Positions 7,812 through 16,922 of a stretch of 64,000 nt of DNA are shown in pieces; within the stretch, counting starts at the first letter, position 1, and each line of letters opens with the position of its first letter. The notes beneath the pieces were generated by a model that searched no databases, was not told where the DNA came from, and saw only the letters and a list, made by a program, of their open reading frames with translations. The DNA lies in the NCBI RefSeq assembly GCF_001591405.1, contig NZ_BCUV01000006.1, positions 828,835-892,834 on the forward strand, given 5' to 3'. The stretch comes from Janibacter terrae NBRC 107853 (GTDB taxonomy: Bacteria; Actinomycetota; Actinomycetes; Actinomycetales; Dermatophilaceae). The position numbers were made by a program, and so were the translations under genes.

Positions 7812-9130
7812 GCCGGCTCACCCCCTTCGTCGCTCGTGGCGTCCGTCTCGACGAACCGCAACCGGTCCACACGACGGGTGTCCATGTCGGCCACCGTGAC
7901 CTGCCAGCCCTCGAGCTCGACGACGTCGCCGACCTCGGGCACCCGGCCCAGCTCGGCCATGACCCAGCCGCCGACGGTCTCGTAGGACGAGCCTTCGGGC
8001 ACGGGCGCGCCGATGCGGTCACGCACCTCGTCGGGGCGCCACAGCCCGGGCACGGTCCAGACACCGTCGCCGAGCGCGCGGCCGGTCGTCTGCGCCTTGT
8101 CGTGCTCGTCGTTGACCTCGCCGACGATCTCCTCGACGAGGTCCTCGAGCGTCACCACGCCCGCGGTGCCGCCGTACTCGTCGACGACGACGCCCATCTG
8201 CAGGCCCGAGTCGCGCAGCTGGATGAGCAGCGGGTCCAGGCGCAGGGTCTCGGGGACGACGACGGGGTCGATCATCAGCGCGGAGATCGGCACGGACGCG
8301 CGACGCTCGTGCGGCACAGCGATGGCGCGCTTGACGTGGACGACGCCGTCGATGTCGTCCCAGTCCTCACCCGTGACGGGGAAGCGCGAGTGGCCCGTGC
8401 TGCGCGCGAGCGCGACGAGGTCCTCGGCGGAGGCGGTGCGGTCGATCGAGGTGGCACGGTTGCGCGGAGTCATGACGTCGGCGGCGGTCTGGTCGCCGAA
8501 GCCGAGCGAGCGGGTCACCAGGCGCGCCGTCCCGGAGTCGAGCGTGCCGGCCTCGACAGAGGTGCGCACGAGCGAGGCGAGCTCGGCGGGGCTGCGGGCG
8601 GCGGACAGCTCCTCCTGCGGCTCGACGCCCAGGCGGTGGAGCACCCAGTTGGCGCTGCCGTTGAGGATGAAGATCAGCGGCTTGAAGAGCACACCGATGA
8701 TGCGCATCGGCAGCGCGACGACCTTGGCCGTGGCGAGCGGCGCCGAGACGGCGAGGGTCTTGGGCACCATCTCGCCGAGGATCATCGAGAACGCGGTGGC
8801 GATGACCAGCGCGAGCCCGGACGCCGTGGAGCCGGCGACGGCCTCGGACATGCCGGCCGCCTCCAGCCCGGGCGAGATGAGCGCGCCGATCGCCGGGTTC
8901 GCGATGAAACCGAGGGCGAGCGTGGTGACCGTGATGCCGATCTGGCACGCGGACAGCAGCGTGGAGAGGGTGCGAAGGGAGGTGAGGACCGGCTTGGCCG
9001 CGGTGTCCCCGTTGTCGACGGCCCGCTGCACGGAGGGGCGGTCGAGGGCCACGAGCGAGAACTCGGCGGCGACGAAGAGGGCGGTACCGAGGGTCAGGAC
9101 GAGGGCGAGGACGAGGAGACCGATGGTCAT
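7808..9130 (-). CDS. CNNM/CorC-type membrane protein with CBS pair and CorC_HlyC domain
   Basis: A 440-residue partner of the preceding gene. The DUF21 region has FVAAEFSLVALDR and MILGEMVPKTLAVS. A CBS pair runs through MTPRNRATSID to VVVDEYGGTAGVVTLEDLVEEIVGEV. A C-terminal CorC_HlyC (FAD-binding-like) domain spans about residues 340-430 with ALGDGVWTVPGL. The start is set at the ATG at 9130. The reading frame stays open for 41 more codons only because it runs into the neighbouring repeat array, which encodes the false peptide RRSLRDLLRERW. Confidence 0.9.
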   Translation of the reverse strand: MTIGLLVLALVLTLGTALFVAAEFSLVALDRPSVQRAVDNGDTAAKPVLTSLRTLSTLLSACQIGITVTTLALGFIANPAIGALISPGLEAAGMSEAVAGSTASGLALVIATAFSMILGEMVPKTLAVSAPLATAKVVALPMRIIGVLFKPLIFILNGSANWVLHRLGVEPQEELSAARSPAELASLVRTSVEAGTLDSGTARLVTRSLGFGDQTAADVMTPRNRATSIDRTASAEDLVALARSTGHSRFPVTGEDWDDIDGVVHVKRAIAVPHERRASVPISALMIDPVVVPETLRLDPLLIQLRDSGLQMGVVVDEYGGTAGVVTLEDLVEEIVGEVNDEHDKAQTTGRALGDGVWTVPGLWRPDEVRDRIGAPVPEGSSYETVGGWVMAELGRVPEVGDVVELEGWQVTVADMDTRRVDRLRFVETDATSDEGGEPA

Positions 9131-9156
9131 GGTCCGTCGGATTCTACGGGGCGTCC

Positions 9157-9352
9157 CCCACCGCTCCCTGAGACTCCCCGCCCAGCGCTCCCTGAGGAGG
9201 TCGCGCAGCGACCGTCTCGAAGGGGGCGCCGGCCCCGCGCACGCTCCACCCACCGCTCCCTGAGGAGGTCGCGCAGCGACCGTCTCGAAGGGGGCGCCCG
9301 CCCCACCGCTCCCTGAGGAGGTCGCGCAGCGACCGTCTCGAAGGGGGCGCCC
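9157..9352. repeat. REP-like palindrome array, family A, beside the 3' end of the GIY-YIG gene
   Basis: Three complete about 45-bp copies start at 9186, 9254 and 9307, plus a partial copy at 9157-9172. Each reads CGCTCCCTGAGGAGGTCGCG, then CAGCGACCGTCTCGAAGGGG. The core GGTCGC-tgc-GCGACC forms a hairpin. The last copy ends five bases from the stop of the GIY-YIG gene. Confidence 0.95.
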
Positions 9353-9355
9353 ACC

Positions 9356-9634
9356 TCAGCTCCGCCGCCTGGCCGCCGCCTGGATCGCGCCGAAGTCCCC
9401 CCGGATGAGCGCCTCCTTCTTCGCGCGCGACCAGCCGTGCAGCTTCCGCTCCAGCGCATACGCCTCGACGACGCGCTCGGTCTCCAGCGACCAGACGAGC
9501 TCCACGGGTGTGCGGGTACTCGTGTACTGCGCTCCCCTGCCTGCGCTGTGCTGGCGCAAGCGCGACTCCAGGTGGTGCGTGCTGCCGACGTAGTAGCTCC
9601 CGTCGGCGCACCTGAGCATGTAGACGTGTGCCAT
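9356..9634 (-). CDS. Small GIY-YIG nuclease-domain protein inside a repeat array
   Basis: A 92-residue single-domain GIY-YIG protein of the UPF0213/YhbQ-like type. Family residues visible are the first strand VYMLRC (the GIY position), YYVGST at 14-19 (the YIG position), R25 in ESRLRQH, and E62 in ALERKLHGW, the metal-binding glutamate. All catalytic positions look intact, so it could nick or cut DNA. Family-A palindromes lie on both sides in mirrored orientation, three copies beyond the 3' end and four full plus three half copies beyond the 5' end. Its role is unknown; mobilising or maintaining the palindromes is an inference from the layout. Confidence 0.9.
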   Translation of the reverse strand: MAHVYMLRCADGSYYVGSTHHLESRLRQHSAGRGAQYTSTRTPVELVWSLETERVVEAYALERKLHGWSRAKKEALIRGDFGAIQAAARRRS

Positions 9635-9698
9635 CGCTCGATCCCAGCAGGGTCGGCGAGGGGACGAAGGGAGTTATCCACAGTTGTCGGCGGCGGCG

Positions 9699-9980
9699 CG
9701 CCCTTCGAGACGGTCGCTGCGCGACCTCCTCAGGGAGCGGTGGGGGTGGCCCCCCTTCGAGACGGTCGCTGCGCGACCTCCTCAGGGAGCGGTGGGGGTG
9801 GCCCCCTTCGAGACGGTCGCTGCGCGACCTCCTCAGGGAGCGGTGGGGTGGGGCCTCCTCAGGGAGCGGTGGGGTGGGCGCCCTTCGAGACGGTCGCTGC
9901 GCGACCTCCTCAGGGAGCGGTGGGGTTGCGACCTCCTCAGGGAGCGGTGGGGTTGCGACCTCCTCAGGGAGCGGTGGGGA
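9699..9980. repeat. REP-like palindrome array, family A, upstream of the GIY-YIG gene (inverted)
   Basis: Four complete copies (starting at about 9699, 9751, 9802 and 9879) read CCCTTCGAGACGGTCGCTGC, then GCGACCTCCTCAGGGAGCG. Three half copies retain only the GCGACCTCCTCAGGGAGCGG or CCTCCTCAGGGAGCGG end (about 9854, 9929 and 9954). The orientation is opposite to the array at 9157-9352. It fills most of the 429-bp gap between the GIY-YIG gene and the ABC operon; nothing else is recognisable there. Confidence 0.95.
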
Positions 9981-10063
9981 GGGGACGCGGACGAAACCTA
10001 TTGGGGGGCACCACGGCCCGCGTGGTTGCATGGGGCCAGCATTTCCAGACGAAGGGGGACCCC

Positions 10064-11038
10064 ATGACGAAAGAGGGCGCGCGCGTAGAGGTGCGCAACC
10101 TGACCAAGAGGTTCGGCAGCTTCACCGCTGTCGACGACCTGACCTTCTCGGTCGAGCCTGGCCGGGTCACCGGCTTCCTCGGCCCGAACGGCGCCGGCAA
10201 GACGACGACCCTGCGCATGCTGCTCGGCCTCGTGCGCCAGAACCACGGCACGGCGACCATCGACGGCAAGACCTACCGCGAGCTCGACCAGCCGCTGCGG
10301 GTCGTCGGTGCCGCGCTGGAGGCGACCAACTTCCACCCCGGCCGCTCGGGCCGCGACCACCTGCGGGTGCTCGCCGCGACGATCGGTGCGCCGAACAGCC
10401 GTGTCGACGAGCTCCTCGAGCTCACCGGCATCCCGGCCGCCGCCCGCAAGAACGCGGGCGGCTACAGCATGGGCATGCGCCAACGCCTCGGGCTGGCCGC
10501 GGCCCTGCTCGGCGACCCCCGGCTGCTCGTCCTCGACGAGCCGGCCAACGGTCTCGACCCCGAGGGCATCCGGTGGCTGCGGGGGTTCCTGCGCCACCTC
10601 GCCGACGTCGAGGGGCGCACGATCCTCATCTCCAGCCACATGCTGCAGGAGATCGAGCAGACCGTCGACGACGTCGTCATCCTCGCCAACGGCAAGCTCG
10701 TGAAGGAGGGCACGGTCGACGACCTGCGCGGCGGCGCGACCACCCTCGTGCGCACGACCGACCCCGATTCCCTGCTCGGCGCCCTTCGGGTCGCCGACGT
10801 CGTCGCCTCCCGCCAGGAGGACGGCGGCATCGTCGCCCAGACCGAGGACCTGCGCCTCATCGGCGACGTCGCGCTGCGCGCCGGCGTCCCGGTGCACGAG
10901 CTGCGCTCCCTCGGCGCCGACCTCGAGCAGCTGTTCTTCTCCCTCACCGAGGGCACCAACCGCAATCTCGCCACCGGGGGGCCCTCCGCCCCGGCCACGG
11001 CCGCCACGATCGAGGGCAAGGAAGGGGTGAACGGCTGA
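10064..11038 (+). CDS. ABC transporter ATP-binding protein
   Basis: A 324-residue ATPase of the ABC-2/DrrA-CcmA type that drives export by the adjacent permease; the substrate is unknown. It shows Walker A GPNGAGKTT, signature YSMGMRQRLGLA, Walker B LLVLDEPANGLD and the switch region ISSHMLQEIE. The C-terminal 100 residues are the variable extension common in this class. The start is the ATG at 10064; the frame is open far upstream only because it runs through the repeat array. The stop overlaps the permease start (TGATG). Confidence 0.93.
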   Translation: MTKEGARVEVRNLTKRFGSFTAVDDLTFSVEPGRVTGFLGPNGAGKTTTLRMLLGLVRQNHGTATIDGKTYRELDQPLRVVGAALEATNFHPGRSGRDHLRVLAATIGAPNSRVDELLELTGIPAAARKNAGGYSMGMRQRLGLAAALLGDPRLLVLDEPANGLDPEGIRWLRGFLRHLADVEGRTILISSHMLQEIEQTVDDVVILANGKLVKEGTVDDLRGGATTLVRTTDPDSLLGALRVADVVASRQEDGGIVAQTEDLRLIGDVALRAGVPVHELRSLGADLEQLFFSLTEGTNRNLATGGPSAPATAATIEGKEGVNG

Positions 11039-11871
11039 TGTTGGGTTCCATCACCTCCGAGATCCGCAAGATCTTCACGACCAAGCTCTGGTGGGGCATG
11101 GGCATCGGGATGGCGGTCGCCGCCTTCCTCCTGTCGATGGCCGGCGCCTCCTTCCTCGGCCTGACCAACCCCGACGGCTCCAGCGCCGGCTTCGACGAGA
11201 TGACCCCGGCGCTGGGCCAGATGATCTACACCGCCGGCCTGCTGGGGAACTTCGGCAGCCTCTCGGCGCTCTTCCCGCTGGCCCTCGGTGTCCTGCTCAT
11301 CACGACGGAGTACCGGCACAAGACCGCGACCGCGACCTACCTGGCCACCCCGCGCCGGTGGGTCGTCGCCGTGGCCAAGACCCTCGCGGTCGTCGTCGTC
11401 GGTGCCGTCCTCGGGCTCGTCCACGTCATCGCCTCGGTCGGCGGCGGCGCGCTCGTGCTGACCCTCTTCAAGGACGGCGCTCCCCTGCTCCTCGGCAACA
11501 GCGAGGTGCTCTCCTCGCTCGGCACCTCGGTCGTCGCGACGATCGTCTGGACGCTCATCGGCTTCGGCTTCGGCATGCTCGTGCGCAACCAGATCGCGGC
11601 CGTGCTGCTCGCGGTGGCCTTCGGCTTCCTCGGCCAGCTGATCCTCAACATCGCCTTCGGCCTGCTGGGGTGGACCACCGCGAGCAAGTTCATCCCGGGC
11701 AACCTCACGACGGGGATGCTCGTCACGGGCGACCCGACCAACGGCACGATGACCGCAGGCGCGGAGAGCCCGTACTTCACCTGGTGGGTGTGCGCGCTCA
11801 TCCTCATCGGGTACGCGGCCGCACTCACGGTCGTCGGCTCGTTCCTGAGCAACCGCAAGGACATCAGCTGA
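11038..11871 (+). CDS. ABC-2 type transporter permease
   Basis: A 277-residue membrane subunit with about six hydrophobic segments. The N-terminus MLGSITSEIRKIFTTKLWW is the amphipathic entry typical of ABC-2 permeases, and ITTEYRHKTATATYLATPRR is the usual cytoplasmic loop motif. The ATG overlaps the ATPase stop codon by one base. With the ATPase it forms a two-gene export system. Substrate unknown. Confidence 0.92.
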   Translation: MLGSITSEIRKIFTTKLWWGMGIGMAVAAFLLSMAGASFLGLTNPDGSSAGFDEMTPALGQMIYTAGLLGNFGSLSALFPLALGVLLITTEYRHKTATATYLATPRRWVVAVAKTLAVVVVGAVLGLVHVIASVGGGALVLTLFKDGAPLLLGNSEVLSSLGTSVVATIVWTLIGFGFGMLVRNQIAAVLLAVAFGFLGQLILNIAFGLLGWTTASKFIPGNLTTGMLVTGDPTNGTMTAGAESPYFTWWVCALILIGYAAALTVVGSFLSNRKDIS

Positions 11872-11890
11872 GGGGGTTCCCCCTTCGCCC

Positions 11891-11954
11891 TGACCGAGAC
11901 TCGGGTGGTGGCTCGTATCCCTCGCGGATTGCGGCCATCGCCCGAGTCTCGTCT
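11891..11954. repeat. Solitary long-armed palindrome
   Basis: Perfect 11-bp arms CGAGACTCGGG and CCCGAGTCTCG enclose about 35 bases containing GGCTCG and GCGGCC. It stands between the permease stop and kgd. The outer-arm, structured-centre plan resembles the other palindromes here, but the sequence belongs to none of them. It could also act as a terminator. Confidence 0.6.
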
Positions 11955-12061
11955 GGTGTGCCCGGTGGCCGGGCATGGTGTTCGTCACGTTAGGCTGACC
12001 CGGTGGGTCCGCGCTGACTTCGGGCCCTGATCGCGACTGTGACGAAAGAGGCGTATGCGCC

Positions 12062-15000
12062 GTGCCTGACCCCCAGGATGGCTCCGTGTCCATGGACGAC
12101 TTCGGCCCCAACGAGTGGCTGGTGGACGAGCTCTACCAGCAGTTCACGCAGGATCGGAACAGCGTAGACAAGGCGTGGTGGGAGTTCTTCGAGAACTACA
12201 CGCCGGGACAGGCTGGCGGGAGCTCCAACGGCACCACGGCGAAGGGGGAGGCCCCCGCCGCGAGCGCGCCCGCCGCCAAGGCCGAGCCCAAGAAGGCCGA
12301 GCCCAAGAAGGCTGAGGTCAAGCAGGCCGAGCCCGCCAAGACCGAGCCCAAGAAGGCCGAGCCCAAGCCGGCCGAGGCGAAGAAGGCCGAGCCCACCCCT
12401 CGCGAGGAGCAGAAGCCCGCGAAGGCGGAGGCGCCGGTCGCCGAGGACGTGCACACCCCCCTTCGTGGTGCTGCCGCCCGGGTCGTCACCAACATGGAGG
12501 CCTCGCTCGAGGTCCCGGTCGCGACGAGCGTGCGCGCGATCCCCGCGAAGCTGCTCATCGACAACCGCATCGTCATCAACAACCACCTCGGGCGCAGCCG
12601 TGGCGGCAAGGTCTCCTTCACCCACCTCATCGGCTACGCGCTCATCAAGGCGCTGCGGATGATGCCGGAGATGAACGTCGGCTACACGACGAACGAGAAG
12701 GGCAAGCCCGTCGTCGTCCAGCCCGCGCACATCGGCCTGGGCATCGCCATCGACCTGCAGAAGGACGACGGCTCCCGCCAGCTCATGGTCCCCGCGGTCA
12801 AGCCCGCGGAGACGATGGACTTCACCGGCTTCTGGCGGGCCTACGAGGCCGTCGTCAAGAAGGCCCGCGACGGCAAGCTGGCCGTCGAGGACTTCCAGGG
12901 CACGACGATGTCGCTGACCAACCCCGGCGGCATCGGCACGGTCCACTCGATCCCCCGCCTCATGAAGGGCCAGGGCGCCATCATCGGCGTCGGCGCCCTC
13001 GACTACCCGGCCGAGTGGCAGGGCGCGAGCACCGAGACGCTCAACCGCAACGCGGTCTCCAAGCTGGTGACGCTCACCTCGACGTACGACCACCGCATCA
13101 TCCAGGGCGCGCAGTCCGGTGAGTTCCTGCGGGTCGTGCACCAGCTGCTCCTCGGCGCGGAGGACTTCTACGACGAGATCTTCGCCAGCCTGCGCATCCC
13201 CTACGAGCCGGTGCGCTGGGTCCAGGACATCTCCACGACCCACGACGACGACATCAACAAGGTCGCTCGTGTGCAGGAGCTCATCCACTCCTACCGGGTC
13301 CGCGGCCACCTCATGGCCGACATCGACCCGCTGGAGTACAAGCAGCGTCGCCACGAGGACCTCGACATCACGAGCCACGGCCTGACGCTGTGGGACCTCG
13401 ACCGCCACTTCGCCACCGGCGGCTTCGGCGGCGAGCCCTTCCTCAAGCTGCGCCACATCCTGGGCATCCTGCGGGACTCCTACTGCCGCACCACCGGCAT
13501 CGAGTACATGCACATCCAGGACCCCGACCAGCGTCGCTGGATGCAGGAGCGCGTCGAGGTCGGCTACGCCAAGACCACGAGCGACGAGCAGCTGCGGATC
13601 CTGCGCCGCCTCAACGCTGCCGAGGCCTTCGAGACCTTCCTGCAGACGAAGTTCGTCGGGCAGAAGCGCTTCTCCCTGGAGGGCGGCGAGTCCGTCATCG
13701 CGGTGCTCGACCGCATCCTCACCCGCGCCGCGAGCGAGGGCATGGACGAGGTCTGCATCGGCATGCCGCACCGCGGCCGCCTCAACGTGCTGGCCAACAT
13801 CGCCGGCAAGTCCTACGCGCAGATCTTCCGCGAGTTCGAGGGCCAGCTCGACCCCAGGTCCGTCCAGGGCTCCGGTGACGTCAAGTACCACCTCGGCACC
13901 GAGGGTGAGTTCACCGGCGAGGACGGCGAGACGACCAAGGTCTACCTCGCGGCCAACCCGAGCCACCTCGAGGCGGTCAACCCGGTCCTCGAGGGCATCG
14001 TGCGCGCCAAGCAGGACCGGCTCAACCACGGCGGCGAGGACTTCCCCGTGCTGCCGATCCTCATGCACGGTGACGCGGCCTTCGCCGGTCAGGGCGTCGT
14101 CGCGGAGACCCTGCAGCAGAGCCAGCTGCGCGGCTACCGCACCGGCGGCACGATCCACGTCGTCGTCAACAACCAGGTCGGCTTCACCACCTCGCCCTCG
14201 GCGAGCCGCTCCTCGGTCTACTCGACCGACGTCGCGCGGATGATCCAGGCGCCGATCTTCCACGTCAACGGTGACGACCCGGAGGCCTGCGTGCGGGTCG
14301 CCGAGCTCGCCTTCGAGTTCCGGCAGAGGTTCCACAAGGACGTCGTCATCGACGTCGTCTGCTACCGCCGCCGCGGCCACAACGAGGGCGACGACCCGTC
14401 GATGACCCAGCCGCTCATGTACAAGCTCATCGAGTCCAAGCGCTCGGTCCGCAAGCTGTACACGGAGAACCTCATCGGCCGCAAGGACATCACGCCGGAG
14501 GAGGCCGACGCCGCGCTGCGCGACTACCAGGCCCAGCTCGAGCGGGTCTTCGTCGAGACCAAGGAGGCCCTCAAGCAGGGCCCCGACTCCCCCGCCGACC
14601 AGGCCGGGTCCGGGTCGAGCGACGTCCCCGACAACGCCGGCCTGGAGCGTCCCGCAGCGCAGACGAGCGACCGCACGAGGCACTCGGCGGTCGACACGGC
14701 GATCTCGGAGACCGACCTCAAGCACATCGGTGACGTCTTCGACTCCCCCCCGGCCGACTTCACGATCCACCCGAAGCTGCAGCAGGCGATGCAGAAGCGC
14801 GCCGCCTCGGTCAGCGAGGGCGGGATCGACTGGGGCACCGGCGAGATGATCGCCTACGGCTCGCTCCTCATGGACGGCACCCCGGTGCGTCTGGCCGGTC
14901 AGGACTCGCGGCGCGGCACCTTCGTCCAGCGTCACGCCGTCCTCATCGACAAGAACACCGGTGAGGAGTGGACGCCGCTGAACTACCTCGGTGGCGACCA

Positions 15001-15859
15001 GGCCCGCTTCTGGGTGTACGACTCGCTGCTGTCGGAGTTCGCGGCCCTCGGCTTCGAGTACGGCTACTCCGTCGAGCGTCCCGACGCGCTCGTGCTGTGG
15101 GAGGCCCAGTTCGGTGACTTCGTCAACGGCGCGGCCACGATCATCGACGAGTTCATCTCCTCCTCGGAGCAGAAGTGGGGCCAGAACTCCTCGGTCGTCC
15201 TCCTCCTGCCGCACGGCTACGAGGGCCAGGGGCCGGACCACTCCTCCGCCCGCATCGAGCGCTTCCTCGCGCTGTGCGCGCAGAACAACATGACGGTGGC
15301 CTTCCCGTCGACGCCGGCGAGCTACTTCCACCTGCTGCGTCGTCAGGCCTACCACCGTCCGCGTCGTCCGCTCATCGTCTTCACGCCGAAGTCGATGCTG
15401 CGCCTCAAGGCCGCGAGCAGCCAGCCGGAGGACTTCACGACGGGCACCTTCCGCGCGGTCCTGCCGGACCTGGTCCAGCCGAAGGGCGACCAGGTCACCC
15501 GGGTGCTCATCGCCGCCGGCAAGGTGACGTGGGACCTCGAGGCCGAGCGCAAGAAGCGGGGCGACGAGACCACCGCGATCCTGCACCTCGAGCGCTTCTA
15601 CCCGCTGCCGGGCGAGGAGCTCGCGGCCGAGCTGAAGCACTACCCGAATGCCGAGCTCGTGCTCGTGCAGGAGGAGCCGCAGAACCAGGGTGCATGGCCC
15701 TTCCTCGCCATGAACCTGCCGGGTGACCTCGCCGCCCATGGCGAGACCCGCACCCTGCGTGCGGTCACCCGCCCGGCGAGCGCCTCCCCGGCGGCCGGCA
15801 CGGCGAAGAAGCACGCAGCGGAGCAGGCGGAGATCATCCGCACCGCCTTCGATCGCTGA
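12062..15859 (+). CDS. kgd: Multifunctional 2-oxoglutarate dehydrogenase (E2-like/E1 fusion)
   Basis: Actinobacterial fused 2-oxoglutarate dehydrogenase/decarboxylase of the TCA cycle, 1265 residues, the normal length. An N-terminal segment ([15 protein letters not shown]) leads to a Lys-Ala-Pro-Glu-rich linker (about 70-125) and then a succinyltransferase-like E2 catalytic domain with TYDHRIIQG near 340. The E1 domain follows with MPHRGRLN near 570 and [13 protein letters not shown] near 670 for thiamine diphosphate. As in the family, no lipoyl domain is present. The start is GTG 12062; GTG 12089, 27 bases downstream and in frame, is an alternative. The stop overlaps the next start. Confidence 0.96.
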   Translation: MPDPQDGSVSMDDFGPNEWLVDELYQQFTQDRNSVDKAWWEFFENYTPGQAGGSSNGTTAKGEAPAASAPAAKAEPKKAEPKKAEVKQAEPAKTEPKKAEPKPAEAKKAEPTPREEQKPAKAEAPVAEDVHTPLRGAAARVVTNMEASLEVPVATSVRAIPAKLLIDNRIVINNHLGRSRGGKVSFTHLIGYALIKALRMMPEMNVGYTTNEKGKPVVVQPAHIGLGIAIDLQKDDGSRQLMVPAVKPAETMDFTGFWRAYEAVVKKARDGKLAVEDFQGTTMSLTNPGGIGTVHSIPRLMKGQGAIIGVGALDYPAEWQGASTETLNRNAVSKLVTLTSTYDHRIIQGAQSGEFLRVVHQLLLGAEDFYDEIFASLRIPYEPVRWVQDISTTHDDDINKVARVQELIHSYRVRGHLMADIDPLEYKQRRHEDLDITSHGLTLWDLDRHFATGGFGGEPFLKLRHILGILRDSYCRTTGIEYMHIQDPDQRRWMQERVEVGYAKTTSDEQLRILRRLNAAEAFETFLQTKFVGQKRFSLEGGESVIAVLDRILTRAASEGMDEVCIGMPHRGRLNVLANIAGKSYAQIFREFEGQLDPRSVQGSGDVKYHLGTEGEFTGEDGETTKVYLAANPSHLEAVNPVLEGIVRAKQDRLNHGGEDFPVLPILMHGDAAFAGQGVVAETLQQSQLRGYRTGGTIHVVVNNQVGFTTSPSASRSSVYSTDVARMIQAPIFHVNGDDPEACVRVAELAFEFRQRFHKDVVIDVVCYRRRGHNEGDDPSMTQPLMYKLIESKRSVRKLYTENLIGRKDITPEEADAALRDYQAQLERVFVETKEALKQGPDSPADQAGSGSSDVPDNAGLERPAAQTSDRTRHSAVDTAISETDLKHIGDVFDSPPADFTIHPKLQQAMQKRAASVSEGGIDWGTGEMIAYGSLLMDGTPVRLAGQDSRRGTFVQRHAVLIDKNTGEEWTPLNYLGGDQARFWVYDSLLSEFAALGFEYGYSVERPDALVLWEAQFGDFVNGAATIIDEFISSSEQKWGQNSSVVLLLPHGYEGQGPDHSSARIERFLALCAQNNMTVAFPSTPASYFHLLRRQAYHRPRRPLIVFTPKSMLRLKAASSQPEDFTTGTFRAVLPDLVQPKGDQVTRVLIAAGKVTWDLEAERKKRGDETTAILHLERFYPLPGEELAAELKHYPNAELVLVQEEPQNQGAWPFLAMNLPGDLAAHGETRTLRAVTRPASASPAAGTAKKHAAEQAEIIRTAFDR

Positions 15860-16044
15860 TGTACTTCACCGACCGCGGGATCGAGGAGCTCGCGGACCGG
15901 CGTGGTGAGGAGCAGGTCACTCTCGAGTGGGTGAGTGACCAGCTCCGCACCTTCGTCGACCTCCACCCCGAGTTCGAGACGCCGATCGAGAGACTCGCGT
16001 CGTGGCTGGCACGCCTCGACGACGATGAGCTCGACGACGAGTAA
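15859..16044 (+). CDS. DUF6104 family small protein
   Basis: A 61-residue acidic protein starting [18 protein letters not shown], matching the DUF6104 family that follows kgd in many actinobacteria. Its ATG overlaps the kgd stop (TGATG), so it is translationally coupled and may affect that enzyme. No function is established. Confidence 0.85.
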   Translation: MYFTDRGIEELADRRGEEQVTLEWVSDQLRTFVDLHPEFETPIERLASWLARLDDDELDDE

Positions 16045-16093
16045 CGTCGGGGGCCAGTCCACTTCCGTACCGACCCCCAGGAGCACCCCCGAC

Positions 16094-16753
16094 GTGAGCG
16101 GCCACCCGATGACCGACGCTGCCGGCAACGAGTTCACCCCGAGCGCCACCTTCACCACGGAGGACGGACGACGGGAGATCGCGCTGGTCTTCATCGGCGA
16201 CAGCTTCGTCGCCGGTGTCGGTGACGACAAGGCCCTCGGCTGGACCGGTCGGGTCATGGCCCGCACCTCGGTCCCCGAGGCCCTCGTCGCGCAGTACAAC
16301 CTCGGTGTGCGCGGCGAGACCGCCGGTGGGGTCGCCGAGCGGTGGCTCACGGAGGGCGTGCGTCGCTTCGACGGCGTCACCGAGCGTCGGCTCGTCGTGC
16401 AGGTCGGTCACGCCGACGTGCAGGCGGGCACCTCGATCGCCCGGCTGCGGCTCAACCTGGCCAACATCCTCGACGAGGCCTCGAGCCAGGGCGTCGCGAC
16501 CTTCGTCGTCGGTCCCCCGCCGTCCGCCGACCCCGAGACCAACGACGCGCTGCGGCACGTCGTCGAGGCCCAGCGCGATGTCTGCGACCGCCGCGGCGTG
16601 ACCTTCGTCGACACCTTCACCCCGCTCGTCGGGCACGACCAGTGGGAGTCCGACCTCGCCGCCTCCGTGGACGGCACGCACCCCGGCCAGGCCGGCTACG
16701 GCCTCATCGCCTGGCTCGTGCTGCACCACGGCTGGGGCGAGTGGCTGGGCTAG
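16094..16753 (+). CDS. SGNH/GDSL-type hydrolase
   Basis: A 219-residue SGNH-fold esterase or lipase-like protein. Block I is IGDSFVAGVGD with the nucleophilic serine, block II falls near NLGVRGETAGG, block III near QVGHAD, and the C-terminal block V is DGTHPGQAGYG with the Asp-His pair. The substrate is unknown. No signal peptide is visible, so it is probably cytoplasmic. The start is GTG 16094, with AGGAG about 10 bases upstream; ATG 16109 is an alternative. The frame is open further upstream but overlaps DUF6104. Confidence 0.85.
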   Translation: MSGHPMTDAAGNEFTPSATFTTEDGRREIALVFIGDSFVAGVGDDKALGWTGRVMARTSVPEALVAQYNLGVRGETAGGVAERWLTEGVRRFDGVTERRLVVQVGHADVQAGTSIARLRLNLANILDEASSQGVATFVVGPPPSADPETNDALRHVVEAQRDVCDRRGVTFVDTFTPLVGHDQWESDLAASVDGTHPGQAGYGLIAWLVLHHGWGEWLG

Positions 16754-16768
16754 AGGTCCCCCCTCCCG

Positions 16769-16828
16769 GTTCGAGGTAATCCCGACCGGCTATCCGGTCG
16801 CTCACCCGTCGACCCCTGATACCTCGAC
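16769..16828. repeat. Palindromic element upstream of the second DUF559 gene
   Basis: Outer arms TTCGAGGTA and TACCTCGA enclose an inner hairpin GACCGG-ctat-CCGGTC, then CGCTCACCC and GTCGACCCCTGA. Its reverse complement matches the element at 18034-18092 closely and that at 17960-18017 in part, so it is inverted relative to both. Confidence 0.9.
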
Positions 16829-16922
16829 CCGCGTCATCCCCACACCTCCTGCGTGAGCGGCTCCCGTCCACCGATGGCGAGCGCACCCCGCGGGCGAAGG
16901 GAGAGCCCGTCACCGTGCTCTC

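Noticed and set aside
9131..9253. N-terminal extension of the first CNNM protein
   Set aside because: The extra 41 codons translate the REP-like repeat (RRSLRDLLRERW). The conserved membrane domain begins at ATG 9130.
9437..10063. Large reading frames running through the repeat array into the ABC ATPase
   Set aside because: All frames of the family-A repeat are free of stops, so long frames there are artefacts. The ATPase fold begins at ATG 10064.
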